Under the pieces are notes generated by a model. The model did not search any database, was not told where the DNA came from, and saw nothing but the letters and a program-made list of their open reading frames with translations. Shown piece by piece: positions 20,950 to 31,813 of a DNA stretch of 64,000 nt (positions are counted from its first letter, which is position 1; every line of letters begins with the position of its first letter). Source of the DNA: Bathynomus jamesi (lineage: Eukaryota > Arthropoda > Malacostraca > Isopoda > Cirolanidae); NCBI GenBank assembly GCA_023014485.1, contig JAJOZX010009084.1, forward strand, positions 1-64,000, given 5' to 3'. A program made the position numbers and the translations under genes.

Positions 20950-21632
20950 CAGTCGGCCCTCCATATCCATGGGTTCCGCATCCGCGGATTGAAAAGATTC
21001 GAAAAAAAAAAATTCCAGAAAGTTCCAAAAAGCAAAACTTGAATTTGCAGCGCGCCAAGCACTACGCTGAATCCACGTGAATGAAGTGATGTGTAGGCAT
21101 ACCCTGCTGTAGCCTCCCGCCATTTCACAGATCCTCAGTCTCTCTCCAGCACTCGTTGTTTGAGCATTGTTCGCCTCGTGTCTCGTTCATTCGCTACTTG
21201 TGTTGTGTATTTATAATTATATTTTCTATATGTACTTGTATTTTAAATATTCTGTGTTTTATTCTATGTATTTCTCTTTCAGGTCATTAAACGAAAGCAA
21301 TCTGTAAGTGTTGAAAGAAAGAAAATGTTACGTTGTTGCTGACATGTACTATGTAGTTAGGCCTACGATGGTTGAGTCTGTACTGAACATGTACAGACTT
21401 TTTTTTCTTGTCATTATTCCCTAAACAATACAGTATAACAACTATTTACATAGCATTTACATTGTATTAGGTATTATAAGTAATCTAGATATGATTTAAA
21501 GTATACGGGAGGATGTGCGTAGGTTATATGCAAATACTACGCCATTTGATATAAGGGACTTGAGCATCCGCGGATTTTGGTATCGGCGGGGGGTCCTGGA
21601 ACCAATCCCCCGCGGATACCGAGGGATGACTG
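20950..21632 (-). mobile_element. Non-autonomous pogo/Tigger element, copy 1
   Basis: A 683-bp element with ends CAGTCGGCCCTCCATATCC and the complement of CAGTCATCCCTCGGTATCCG, flanked by TA at 20948-20949 and 21633-21634. It is almost identical, in inverse orientation, to 31127-31813. Internal blocks such as AAATGGCGTAGTATTTGCAT (as CCATTTGATATAAGG variant on this strand) and GTACTGAACATGTACAGAC closely resemble the MER2/Tigger2-type elements of mammalian genomes as I remember them. The open frames across it have no domain and are regarded as chance. Confidence 0.92.
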
Positions 21633-21884
21633 TATTTATATATATATATTATTAGTATCATAATTTTCACTATTAATATGCATTTACACAAAAAATGAGT
21701 GACAAATTTGAATAAAGTGACTAAAACTACCTCATAAAAAGTTATTTTGATTTACAGGTCCAGCCCATGTCATTTAGTTTACATTAACCAACAAATAGAT
21801 TTCATTCATTTTCTATAAATGATGAAGAAAATAATATAGGGAAACTCGATTCTATAGTAGTAGAAGTTTCAAGTTAAACCCAAG
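21633..21884. other. AT-rich non-coding stretch
   Basis: Contains a short (TA)n at 21640-21652 and no recognisable gene or repeat. Confidence 0.5.
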
Positions 21885-22064
21885 CCATGTAGGAAAAGTT
21901 CCTGTAATTGGAGATTCCCAAGTCAGAGGCCTAGGAAACCAAAAGGAAGCATAGTCAATTGCTATCCTGGTGCAACCATTGATAGGGTAAAGTAAAAAAT
22001 CAGTGAAAAAACTTTGGGTACTGATTTAGTTTCTCCAAAAAATGTAGCTATTCATGCTGGAGGT
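21885..22064 (+). pseudogene. CR1-like LINE copy B, ORF1 esterase domain, first part
   Basis: VPVIGDSQVRGLGN (G-D-S at 21910-21918) is block I of an SGNH/GDSL esterase, as carried by ORF1 of CR1/L2 LINEs. Then GATIDRVK and NVAIHAGG follow with a frame slip near 21945. The reading breaks at 22064 where a minus-strand LINE is inserted; block III continues at 25798. Confidence 0.8.
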
Positions 22065-22082
22065 TGTTGTTGTTGTTGTTGT

Positions 22083-24092
22083 TTAACCGATCAACCCACC
22101 CTGATCGAGCAAGCTGGCAGCACGCAGGTAACTGATCACCCTCTCTGGAGTGGACCAGAGGTTCAGCACACTAATGATGTTGTGTTGTGTTCGTTGTTGT
22201 GCTAGAGCGGTACAGTCTGTCATAATGTGTTCAATTGTTTGTGGTGTGTCCTGGCACAGGTGGCAGGTGTCATCTATGGAGTTGTCTAGTCTGTGTTTAT
22301 ATGTCCATAAGTTGGGGTGATGTCCACATCGGAATTGTGCTAAGTTAACTCGATCCAATCTGCTCAGGCTGATCTCTGACCTGTTAATGGGTGGTGGCTT
22401 CGCACCTAGGACCACATTTGGACTGAGTCGTGTCAGTGCTTTGTGGGTTAGGTGTGTTTGTATGTGTTTTCTGTACTGTGTGATGTCTGTGGGGTGTGGT
22501 ATGGAATGGAGTATTTGGTTATAATGCCTCTGGTGTTACCTTAATGGTGCGAGGTGTTGGTGTATGATTGTACATGTAGTGGCAAGGGTGTTGTGGGTTA
22601 GTTGTCGCTGCTGCCATGAATTGTGTTCCCCTCATGTCTAAATGTTCCCTAACTTTCAGAAATTTTGTTTCTGTGTGCAGGTGTTCTATTGGTGTTGTTT
22701 GAGTGCATCCTGTAATGATACGAAGTGCGTTGTTTTGTATTGTCTGTAAGGTGTTTATGTGTGTGTTTGAGATAATGGGTGCCCAGCATGGGCTAGCATA
22801 GTCCATAACTGAGTGAATATATTGTTTGTATATGAGTGATGATGTTTCCTGCTGGTGTCCAAAGTTTGTGCCTGTTAGTACCCTCAGCATGTTAAGTGTT
22901 GACATACATTTGTTTTTAATGTCCTGAATGTGGTTTGCAAAAGATAATGATGTGTTGTATTTGACCCCAAGTATTTTTGTCCTGTGAGTGTGTGGAATGT
23001 TGATGTTGTTTAGTGTAAGCTGTGGAATTACCTGGTGTTCTTTTGTGTTGCTTGTAAGCAAGGTGATGGTTGATTTTGTGGGTGCTACTTTGAGTCTATT
23101 GTGTGTGAGCCAGTCTTGTATACTGTTTATGCATGTTTGTAGGTTATTTGTAGCGGTGTCGATGTTGTTGTGGGTGGATGTTAGAGTGATGTCATCTGCA
23201 TATGATGATAAGGTAAGCTTGTTATCTATGGGTGTTGGAATGTCATGCATGTATAAGTTGAACAGTGTTGGTGAGAGAACAGAGCCTTGAGGGGCCCCAT
23301 TCGGAAAAAGGTTGTTTTTAGATGACTTGCCATTAAATGTGACATGTATCTTCCTGAAAGATAGTTGCTCAGCCACCTTTTGGTGTTATTGTGCATGTTT
23401 GTGTTGAGTATTTTGTTTATGAGAGGGAAGCGTGGGATAGCATCAAATGCTTTACTAATGTCTATTGTTGCTAATAGTGTACGTTGAGCTGGTTGTCTGG
23501 AGTTGATGCCATCCATGATGTGCTGCGTGAGGTTAGTGAGTAATGTCGTGGTTGAGTGGTGAGGTCTGAATCCATGTTGAGTAGGCGATAGTGGAATGTG
23601 TGGGTTGGTGATTTGTAAGATTAGTCTTTCTGTTACTTTGGAAGGTGTACATAGTAAAGTAATGGATCTATAGGAAGCTGGTTCTGTTGGATTTTTGTTT
23701 GGTTTGAGTAGTATAATAATTTTACCTTGTTTCCATATGTCAGGACTCAGGAATAATACAGTGTTGGTATGAATATGTGCTGATATTTGTGAGAACTAGT
23801 ATTCCTTGTGGGCCCAAGTGTTTAAGGTGTTAGATATGTTGTCTGGTCCAGTAGCCTTCGAATTCTTAATGTTTTTGATGATCTTGGTGGTCTGGTTTGT
23901 ATTGACCAGCTTGTTGTGTGTATGTTGGGATATTATTTTGGCTGTGACAGATAGCCGTGTGTGAGGTGTGAATGCTGCTGTTAGAGTGGGTAATGCTGTT
24001 TATAGTTTTGTATAGCCTGGATGTATCTGTGGAGTGGTTTAGTGTTATGAATTCCCTGAATGTTTCTGTTTGTTTTTCTTTGAGTTTGTTGT
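22083..24092 (-). pseudogene. LINE C reverse transcriptase and C-terminal zinc motif
   Basis: After a poorly open stretch (24092-23520, with a TGPDNI-like block) the RT domain reads LLATIDISKAFDAIPRFPLI, GAPQGSVLSPTLFNLYMHDI, LSSYADDITLTSTHNNIDTA (catalytic Y-A-D-D) and RTKILGVKYNTSLSFANHI. The C-terminal frame 22415-22083 carries RVNLAQFRCGHHPNLWTYKH and CHLCQDTPQTIEHIMTDC, a C-x2-C-x8-H-x4-C knuckle seen in Ingi-, R1- and jockey-type LINEs. Frame changes near 23500, 23300 and 22450 separate the parts. Confidence 0.87.
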
Positions 24093-25380
24093 TTATTTCA
24101 GTGTTGAACTGTTGTACTGCTGTTTTATGGCTTCTGTGTGTGGTGTTTGTGTGTTATATTTGAGGTTGTTACGTTGCCTTATGAGGTGGGCTATTTCTCT
24201 AGTATAATTTGGGTTGTATTTCCTAATGTTGCCTTTGGGTATGTATTTGTTTGCATTATTGATGATCTGATTAAATGTCTTGAGTGTTGTATTGATGTTT
24301 ATGATGGGTGTGCTGTTTAATGTCGTGAATTGTTCCTCAGTCTGTATTTTGAACTGTTCACAATCAGTTTTCTTGTAATTTCTGTAAGTGTGCCTAAGGC
24401 TGTTGGGGCAGAGTGTAGAATGTGTTGTAATGATGATGGCCAGGTGGTCTGATGACAGTTGTTTTTCTGTTCTCCATTGTGTATGTGTTGCTAGTGAGGG
24501 GGAACAGAACGTTATGTCTGGGGAGGAGTTTGAGTATCCTGCTTGATGTGCTATGTGTGTATGTTCTTCTATATTGTTAAGAATGAAGAGGCTGTTTAGT
24601 TGTGTGGCTATGTTAGTGCCTCTGGTGTTGTTTTCGTTGTGCAGGTACCAACTAGTGTCTTTGGCATTGAAGTCTCCTCCTAAGATGACATTAGTGAGAG
24701 AGGCCAGATTGTGTAACTGTGGATTGTAATTGGCTGGCACCTGAGGTGAACTATCTGGTGGGATGTAAATGTTGATTAGTGTAGTTTTGTGTTTTGCGCG
24801 CGTTTTAATGTTAACTGCCTGGATTGTGTTTGTAATGTGGGTTTGTAATGGTGGGTGTTTTGTGTGTGTGTTTTAGTTTTGTTTCTTGTATAAGTGCTAT
24901 GTGAATGTTTTGTTTGTGTACGAATTCCCTAAGCTGCATGATTTTGTTTGTGAGGCCATCTACATTGTACTCTAATATGTTGATATTATACTTCTGTATG
25001 TGTCTCATGGTGCTATTGTGTCTGTCTTTGTGTATGGTGACATGTGTAAGTTGTAGTGGGTCCTGGATTAGTCTTAATGTCGCCAGAGAGTAAGAATAGT
25101 TTGGGGAGCATGCAATTGCTCCCTGTAATTGAAAACATAGCACACTGAGAATAGGTCCAGCCCCGGGAGCCGATTGGCACTCTGACTGTGCCACACAACA
25201 GGCCATCGACTGCCAGTCTGGCCAACTGTAGACAGCCCGCTGCACGGAGATTTGAGGAAGTTTGGCCACCAGCACGTTGATGTTTTGGTTTGATGTCGCC
25301 TCTTCGCATTGACGTGTCCCGCGCTGGAGGATGCAGCCACTGTTGGAAGCTTCCTTGTCAGCTGCTAACACTTTTTTCAT
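24093..25380 (-). pseudogene. LINE C N-terminal region and endonuclease
   Basis: The frame 25380-24811 begins MKKVLAADKEASNSGCILQR and reaches the endonuclease at INILEYNVDGLTNKI and IALIQETKLKHTHKTP (catalytic E). After a frame change near 24800, MPANYNPQLHNLASLTNVIL and GGDFNAKDTSWYLHNEN follow, then NSSPDITFCS and SSDHLAIIITT (final S-D-H block). In an overlapping frame at 25058-25099 lies LFLLSGDIKTNPGP, a 2A-like sequence upstream of the endonuclease. The two frames differ, so either the ancestral frame has shifted or the 2A site lies in a separate ORF. Confidence 0.85.
25058..25099 (-). other. 2A-like (ribosome-skipping) peptide coding site
   Basis: Encodes LFLLSGDIKTNPGP. The pattern hydrophobic run, G-D-(V/I)-x-x-N-P-G-P is that of 2A peptides, which have been described at the N terminus of APE-type LINE proteins in other invertebrates. 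Lys stands where Glu is usual (D-x-E-x-N-P-G-P), so activity is uncertain. Confidence 0.7.
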
Positions 25381-25797
25381 GTTCTAGCTACCTGTTCAGA
25401 GGTTTTTTATAAATAAATCTCAGTTTTCTGTTCAAAACGGCTCTTTCTAATTTTAAATTTGATTAGTCAAGGAAGGAAGATGTTGACTTCTATTTTGCAG
25501 CAACAGTTGATGGTATTTATGTTACTTTACTGATTAATGAAAATGATTTGGTTCTTCAAATTATAAAAGATTTCTTTTGTAATAATTGATAAATACAAAA
25601 CATAAAATGTATATGCAAACAGGATGATGATGCTTAGACTATTCAAGTTGATGAAGTTTTCTCTTTCTCATATATTGTATCGACATAATACTGTAAATAT
25701 ATTTAAAATTTCTGCGTAAATAACTTGTGTTTCACAGAAAACAAAGACTTCCCTCAATCTTCTATCACATCCAAACAGTCCCGAGCATTGTGCCAGT

Positions 25798-26114
25798 GGA
25801 GGTAATGATGTAATGCTTAGCCATCAGAAGAAATCTTAAAAAGCTATAATGAAATACTGGTAGAATTAAAAGAAGGTAGGCATAAATCATTTATTACAGG
25901 TATTATTCCAAGGATGAGTGAAGGTAATAAATGGTTCTCTAGGGCTTTTAGCATAAATAATACACTCAAAGAACTTGGTACACAATTAGGTGTAACATAT
26001 ATTGATCTATGGAACAAATTTCATTGGAAAAGAGAATTGTATAATAAAGATGGGGTTCATCTTAACACAAATGGTAAGGATGTACTCTGCACAGTTTTAT
26101 TAATAGCAATCTAA
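25798..26114 (+). pseudogene. CR1-like LINE copy B, ORF1 esterase domain, second part
   Basis: G-G-N-D-V at 25798-25812 is block III of SGNH esterases. The frame then gives ITGIIPRMSEGNKWFSRAFS and ELYNKDGVHLNTNGK, in which D (26049-26051) and H (26058-26060) form the catalytic D-x-x-H pair of block V. ORF1 ends at 26114. Together with 21885-22064 all esterase blocks are present, so the domain was whole before LINE C arrived. Confidence 0.85.
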
Positions 26115-26254
26115 AATGAAAATGTAAAAAACCTGGGTATGTTTCATTGACTAACAAATGGTACTTCACTGAATAAAATATCTCAAATGGAGTAAAATTA
26201 AAGAAACAATTAAAGATGGCAAAGACTAAAGTCAATTGATATTAGATCCAAAAT

Positions 26255-28440
26255 TAAAGTAAATGTTGCAGGTTCTCTTTTGTTATTTTATGCAAATGCA
26301 AGAAGTATTAGAGATAAGATAGATGAATTTAAAACATATGTTGAAATTGAGAAACCAGATATCTTGATCATAACTGAGACATGGACAAAATTTAGCAGTG
26401 TACCAAATAATCAAGTGAGCGAGATGATAATATTACCTATGAATTAAATGGCTATGAACTTTTTTATAATGAGTGTAAACATTTTGAAGATATATTCAAC
26501 CAAAGTAAATCTACACACTATGTATGGGAAAAGTTAAAAAAAAAAGATGTTCATAGTAAATATATTCCTCAGCGTAAAATAAGAATCAGAAATAAGAGAG
26601 AACCCTGGATAAATCTGTCTATTAAGAAAGGGATAAGAGAAAGGCCTTCAGCAAATTTAAGAGAACTCAAAATGAAATGGACCTTGAAATCTATAAAAGA
26701 CAAGAAAGCAAGAAACTTATTAGAGATAATAAATGCAATTCAGAGAGGAACTTAACCAAAAAAGTTCTTTAGTCATTTCAACTTGAAAAATAAATCTAAT
26801 AAAAAAATTGGACCCCTTCATGCTGATGACAAAATTATTGAAAAAGATTTTGAAATTACTGAGGAGCTAAATAGATATTTCTGCTCAGTATTTACAAAGG
26901 AAAATGTAAATACAATTCCAGATTTTACATTGGTAACACAAGAGATAAATCATATAAATATTGAGGAAGTGGATATTTTGAGAGCAATAGACAGGCTAAA
27001 CATAGATAAGTCACCAGGACCTGATGAAATTTATCCTATAGTAGTAAAGGAAACAAAATATTAGCATAGCCCAAGCACTTAAAATACTTTTCAACCTTTC
27101 ATTGATTAACAGCGCAGTTCCAGAGGACTGGAAAACAGCAAATGTGTCCCACTTTTCAAAAAAGGAAACAAAAATTTAGCTAAAAACTATAGACCAATTA
27201 GTTTAACTTGTATTATTTGCAAATTACTAGAAAGTGTCATCAGAGACAAAATTACAATATTCTTTAGAAGATAAAGGATTAATTAGTAATAGCCAACATG
27301 GCTTCTGAAATGGCAGGTCATGTTTTATGATATGTTGAAGCATCTGGATAAAAAAGAATCCGTAGATATTGTGTACTTAGATTTTGCCAAAGTTTTTGAT
27401 ACATTTCCAATAAGTGGTTGCTTGTTAAAGTTAGAGCTCATGGAATAAAAGGGACAGTAGCAAATTGGATTGAAGAATGGCTTAGAGAAAGAGAACAGAG
27501 TTCATTTAAATGGAACTAGGTCTACATGGAGCCCTGTTCTGAGTGGAGTCCCACAGGAGTCAGTACTTGGACCTCTACTTTTTATTATTTATATTAATGA
27601 CTTGGAAAGGGGTCTAACTAGAAAAACCTCAATATTTGCAGATGATACAAATTGAGACAAAATGTAAGATCTTTAACAGGTGCCATGAAAATGCAAAAGG
27701 ACATTGATAGAGTAGTTGCTTGGGCAGATAGGTAAGAGATGAAATTTAATGTGGAAAAGTGTAAAGTTATGCATGTTGTTCATAATCCAGAATTTGAGTA
27801 TAACATGGATGAGAGCTGGATAAATAAAGAAAAAAGGAGAGATTTGGGTGTCATTGTGAATCATGATCTTAAACCTACAAAGCAATGTATTGAAATTAGA
27901 AATAAGGCTATTGCTAGATTGGTTGAACCTAATGCAAAACACACAGAATATAGATCACCAGAAATTATAAGTAGGCTCTACACTTCATACGTGAGGCCTC
28001 TTCTTGAGTATTGCATTCAGTTCAGTAGTTCTTATTTAGAGCAAGACAAAGACAGACTAGAAAAAGTACAAAAGAACCACAAGGATGGTATCCATGCCTT
28101 ACACACCTTAGTTACAAAGGGAGATTGGAGCACCTAAACATGTCTTCCCTAAAGCGAAGAAGGTTATGAGGTGATATGATAGAAGTATATAAAATAATGA
28201 GTTAGATAATATAGACTTCCACTCACTTTTTACAAAGGATCACAATGATAGGACAAGAGGCCATAGCCCTAAGCTTTTTCAGCAAAGATGTAAATTTATC
28301 ACAGTTAGTACAATATAGTTTTTCAAATATAGTAGTAAAATTCTGGAATAGCTTAGATGAAGAAGTTATGAGTTGCTATGCTTTGGAGACTTAAGAATAA
28401 ACTAGATAAATTAATGACTGAAAGAGGTATCTGGTAATGA
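26255..28440 (+). pseudogene. CR1-like LINE copy B, endonuclease and reverse transcriptase
   Basis: Endonuclease: LLLFYANARSIRDKIDEFKT, ILIITETWTKFSSVPN and NITYELNGYELFYNE. The domain is then cut short by an internal deletion near 26490. RT: ERPSANLRELK, KSPGPDEIYPIVVK, VYLDFAKVFDTF, GVPQESVLGPLLFIIYINDL, IFADDTN (catalytic F-A-D-D), VMHVVHNPEFEYNMDE and YTSYVRPLLEYCIQF. Several stops and frame changes (27062, 27655, 28135) make it inactive. Confidence 0.87.
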
Positions 28441-29765
28441 TGTGAAGAAGAGGTTTGTGAACCCCTCCCACATAAATATATAGTTTATTTTTTATTTGGG
28501 TAAATCTCATCACCCACACAGAGTGATGGGATGTAGGGAGGCAGCATCTTGGGTTAGGGGACACTTTGTCTTTATACCCCCCATTTAGAGATTTCTCTGC
28601 TGAGTGGTGTCCCCCATAGCAATGTGATGTATGAAAGACTAATTATGGTCACTTGCCTCATAGATACCTTTAAATGGGGAGACCCTGAATGGATGTACAT
28701 TCAGATACTCTATACAGTCTTTACAGTCCTACCTACTCTTTTCTCTTAATTGTAGAGCTTGTATTATTCAGGTTATATGCATAATAGCTATATACATATA
28801 GTCATATGAGAAATGTAGACAACCTGATCCTTTGGGTCTGCAAAACTATTGTATGTATAAGTAGTAGACAAGCAGTGACGAAGATCCTCAATATCCACGT
28901 AAAACTTCTTGAGATGAGATAATCATATGATGTTTAAAATTAGTATGGTAGTGGTATTGAAGAATGATCCTTACCTTTGAACCTTATGTTGTTTTGTGCG
29001 TTGGTTTCTCTTTACACAGAGGTGAAGCTGGTGGCCCCGCCTCTAGGTCTGGCTTGGTGGAGGAGTGAGTTGCTTTCTTGCACTCTCCACCGTACATAGC
29101 CAAGCACGCCTGGTTCATCTGGTACCATCCTGAGCCAGGCATCCAGTCTTCTCTTGAAGACTTCAACTTTGACCCCCATTACGTTTCTGAGGTCCTTTGG
29201 AAGCTGGTTGGAAAGTTTGGCCCCCTGACAACCACGCTATTTTCCTTCAATGTTGAGGAGGTCCCTTGTCGGCCTTTAATTTGGGAACACTACACATTCT
29301 GCCTCTCCTATTTTCTAGTGTTGTTTGAATGGTAATTGGGTTTAGTTTTAGGTTTGGTACCAGTTTTTCAATCATTTTCCATATGTAGATTATGGTGTAC
29401 CTCTCTCTCCTTTCTAGGGAGTCCAGATTTAGTTATGTAGTCTTTCCCAGTAGTTGAGTTCTTTGCTGTGAAATGTCTTTGCGTTTCTTCTAGTTTATTA
29501 GTTTCTTCCTTTTTATATGGGGACATCAAAACTGAGCAGTATTCAAGTTTTGGTATAATCACTGTTTTTAGCAGGGGAATCATTACTGACCTGTCCCTTC
29601 TTTTGAACGTTCTTAGTACCTGTCCCGTGACTCTTTTTGCTTTATTTATCACTATCTGATTTTGTTTTGAATTTTGCATCATCTGTCATTACTACCCCAA
29701 GATCGATCACTTTCATGCTTCTCTGAATTTCCTGTCTATCTGGAACATAATATGCAGTCTGTTTG

Positions 29766-30360
29766 GGGAAACTCCACTAACAACGCATTAAATGGTATCT
29801 TTGTCATCCAAAAATGAGCAATAAGGTTATTATCTGATGCTGATTTCCTTGATCACTCTAGTGCATTATTTAAAGGGCTAAACCTACTAAAGCTCAATGA
29901 TATAACCAAACTGGCACATTTTATTTTTATTTACAAGTGTAAGAACAAAATCATTAATTTGCAATGGGTAAATAGATATTTTAACTCATCAAGAAATCCA
30001 CTCGTATCAGACCAGAAGTAGATCAAAGCTTGTTATACCTCAATTTAGATTGTCTTCATCTCAAAAACTACCCATTTTCATTGGATTGAAACTATGGAAT
30101 GACTTACATGCCGTTATACAAAATACTGCGAATGTAAATTTGTTTAAAACCAAGTTGAAATCCTGATTAATAATGGCATACTAACAAAAATCTAGGATTA
30201 ATGTCCACTAATATTGTTTAATATTGTAATACATGTTTTAACTATTAATAATACTTATTTACTTATTTATTTATTTATTATTATTAATTAACAACTAACT
30301 GCTTATTTTTAATAAGAGCCCAGTAAAGCCTAAAGCTTAGGCCAAATTAAATAAAATAAA
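29766..30360 (+). pseudogene. LINE E, 5'-truncated 3' fragment inserted in LINE D
   Basis: The plus strand encodes, with frame slips, NGIFVIQKRAIRLLSDADFL, DHSSALFKGLNLLKLNDITK and FIFIYKCKNKI, the region downstream of the RT core in Rex/CR1/RTE-like LINEs. It is followed by an AT-rich 3' UTR with (ATTT)n at 30255-30280. Only the end of the element is present, as is usual for incomplete reverse transcription. Confidence 0.75.
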
Positions 30361-30447
30361 TAGTTGAGCTTCACAATTATTCATGTCACTGTAAATCGAA
30401 AAAACTGTGTTTATTTTATTATTAATAAAGGTTATTTTATTCGGTTC

Positions 30448-30830
30448 CATGTAAATTCCACCCATGGTAAATTCCAAAAAATTTAAGAATTTTAACAATT
30501 ATAACTGTTATTTTCTAAGGTTAATTTTTGATAGTCACTGGACAGTGTTTTTCTGGTGTGTTTTTAGATGATTCGAATGATTTTGACCATCGTTTCTATA
30601 GCAAATCACTTGTTTTTGAGTTAGCGTGATTTTTGTTAGTTTTAACGAAAATATCACAACTAAACCTAACCAGTCATCAAGGGTGTACAGTTGACCTAAC
30701 CTATATATTTTACCAGTTTTTTATTTTGCATAAACTTTTTAATAAACTTTAATAAACTGTAAGCTTTTTTGATAACCCTTTGGGTGGATTTTTCAGGGGT
30801 GGAATTTACTGTGTGGAATTTACGTACAAC
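30448..30830. mobile_element. Short TIR element with GTAAATTCCAC double motif
   Basis: Left end contains GTAAATTCCACCCATGGTAAA; right end is its approximate complement (GGTGGAATTTACTG and TGTGGAATTTACG). The interior has AACCTAACCAGTCATCAAGG and ACAGTTGACCTAACC, shared with the palindromes at 18825 and with 20184-20227. About 380 bp, non-coding. The target duplication was not found, so the ends are approximate. Confidence 0.6.
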
Positions 30831-31126
30831 GTTCTATTCTATATTAAGTTCCTCTTTTCTACCATGTCTCAAGAGCTGAAATTTATCGTGTTAAATGACA
30901 TGTCTTCTGACCATTTGTATATCTTGTTTGTGTCCTTCTGCAAGGCCTCCTTTCATTTACATTGCTGATTTTTCTGCTGATCTTTGTATCATCTTCAAAG
31001 GATGTTACTATACTGTTGCTGTTTACTCTGCTGTCTATGTCTGTTAGCATGATAATGAACAGGAGTGGGGCCATTACTGTCCCTTGTGTTACTGAGCTGC
31101 GTACTTCCGATTCTGATGATGATATA

Positions 31127-31813
31127 CAGTCGTCCCTCGGTATCCGCGGGGGATTGGTTCCAGGACCCCCTGCGGATACCAAAATCCGCGGATGCTCAAG
31201 CCCCTTATATAAAATGGCGTAGTATTTGCATATAACCTGCGCACATCCTCCCGTATACTTTAAATCATCTCTAGATTATTTATAATACCTAATACAATGT
31301 AAATGCTATGTAAATAGTTGTTATACTGTATTGTTTAGGGAATAATGACAAGAAAAAAAAGTCTGTACATGTTCAGTACAGACGCAACCATCGTAGGTCT
31401 AACTACATAGTACATGTCAGCAACAACGTAACATTTTCTTTCTTTCAACACTTACAGATTGCTTTCGTTTAATGACCTGAAAGAGAAATACATAGAATAA
31501 AACACAGAATATTTAAAATACAAGTACATATAGAAAATATAATTATAAATAGAGAAAATATAAATTTATTCTCTCTCTCAATGCTCAAACAACGAGTGCT
31601 GGAGAGAGACTGAGGATCTGTGAAATGGCGGGAGGCTACAGCAGGGTATGTCTACACATCACTTCATTCGTGTGGATTCAGCGTAGTGCTCGGTGCGCGG
31701 CAAATTCAAGTTTTGCTTTTTGGAACTTTCTGGAATTTTTTTTTTCGAATATTTTCGATCCACGGTTGGTTGAATCCGCGGATGCGGAACCCGCGGATAT
31801 GGAGGGCCGACTG
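31127..31813 (+). mobile_element. Non-autonomous pogo/Tigger element, copy 2
   Basis: A 687-bp element with ends CAGTCGTCCCTCGGTATCCG and the complement of CAGTCGGCCCTCCATATCC, flanked by TA at 31125-31126 and 31814-31815. It interrupts the RT of LINE D between the Y-T-D-F-A-K-A-F-D and T-Q-G-T-V blocks. It is nearly identical to the inverse copy at 20950-21632, apart from a deletion near 31550 and scattered substitutions, which indicates recent activity. Confidence 0.93.

Larger units (their letters stand above)
22065..25796 (-). mobile_element. LINE C, nearly full length, with 7-bp target duplication
   Basis: A 3.73-kb minus-strand LINE. Its 3' end is an (AAC)n tail (GTT repeats at 22065-22081 on the plus strand). 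It is flanked by TGGAGGT at 22058-22064 and 25797-25803. The insertion lies between the second Gly and Asn codons of the G-G-N-D-V block of the host LINE ORF1, and removing it and one duplication restores that block. Motifs place it with the jockey/Ingi/R1-like LINEs. Confidence 0.9.
25798..28880 (+). mobile_element. CR1-like LINE, copy B, remainder
   Basis: Continues copy B after the LINE C insertion: rest of the esterase ORF1, a partly deleted endonuclease, the RT domain and a 3' UTR with GGGAGGCAGCATCTTGGG like that of copy A. It is similar to copy A throughout, with independent frameshifts. Confidence 0.87.

Noticed and set aside
20584..21128. Open frames of up to 179 codons across the Tigger copy at 20950, and their counterparts at 31620-31991
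   Set aside because: They run across the element border or follow the TIR sequence, differ in frame between the copies and show no transposase motif.
22014..22205. Frame with six consecutive Cys
   Set aside because: Produced by reading the (TGT)n complement of the LINE C tail; the first part belongs to the esterase ORF1.
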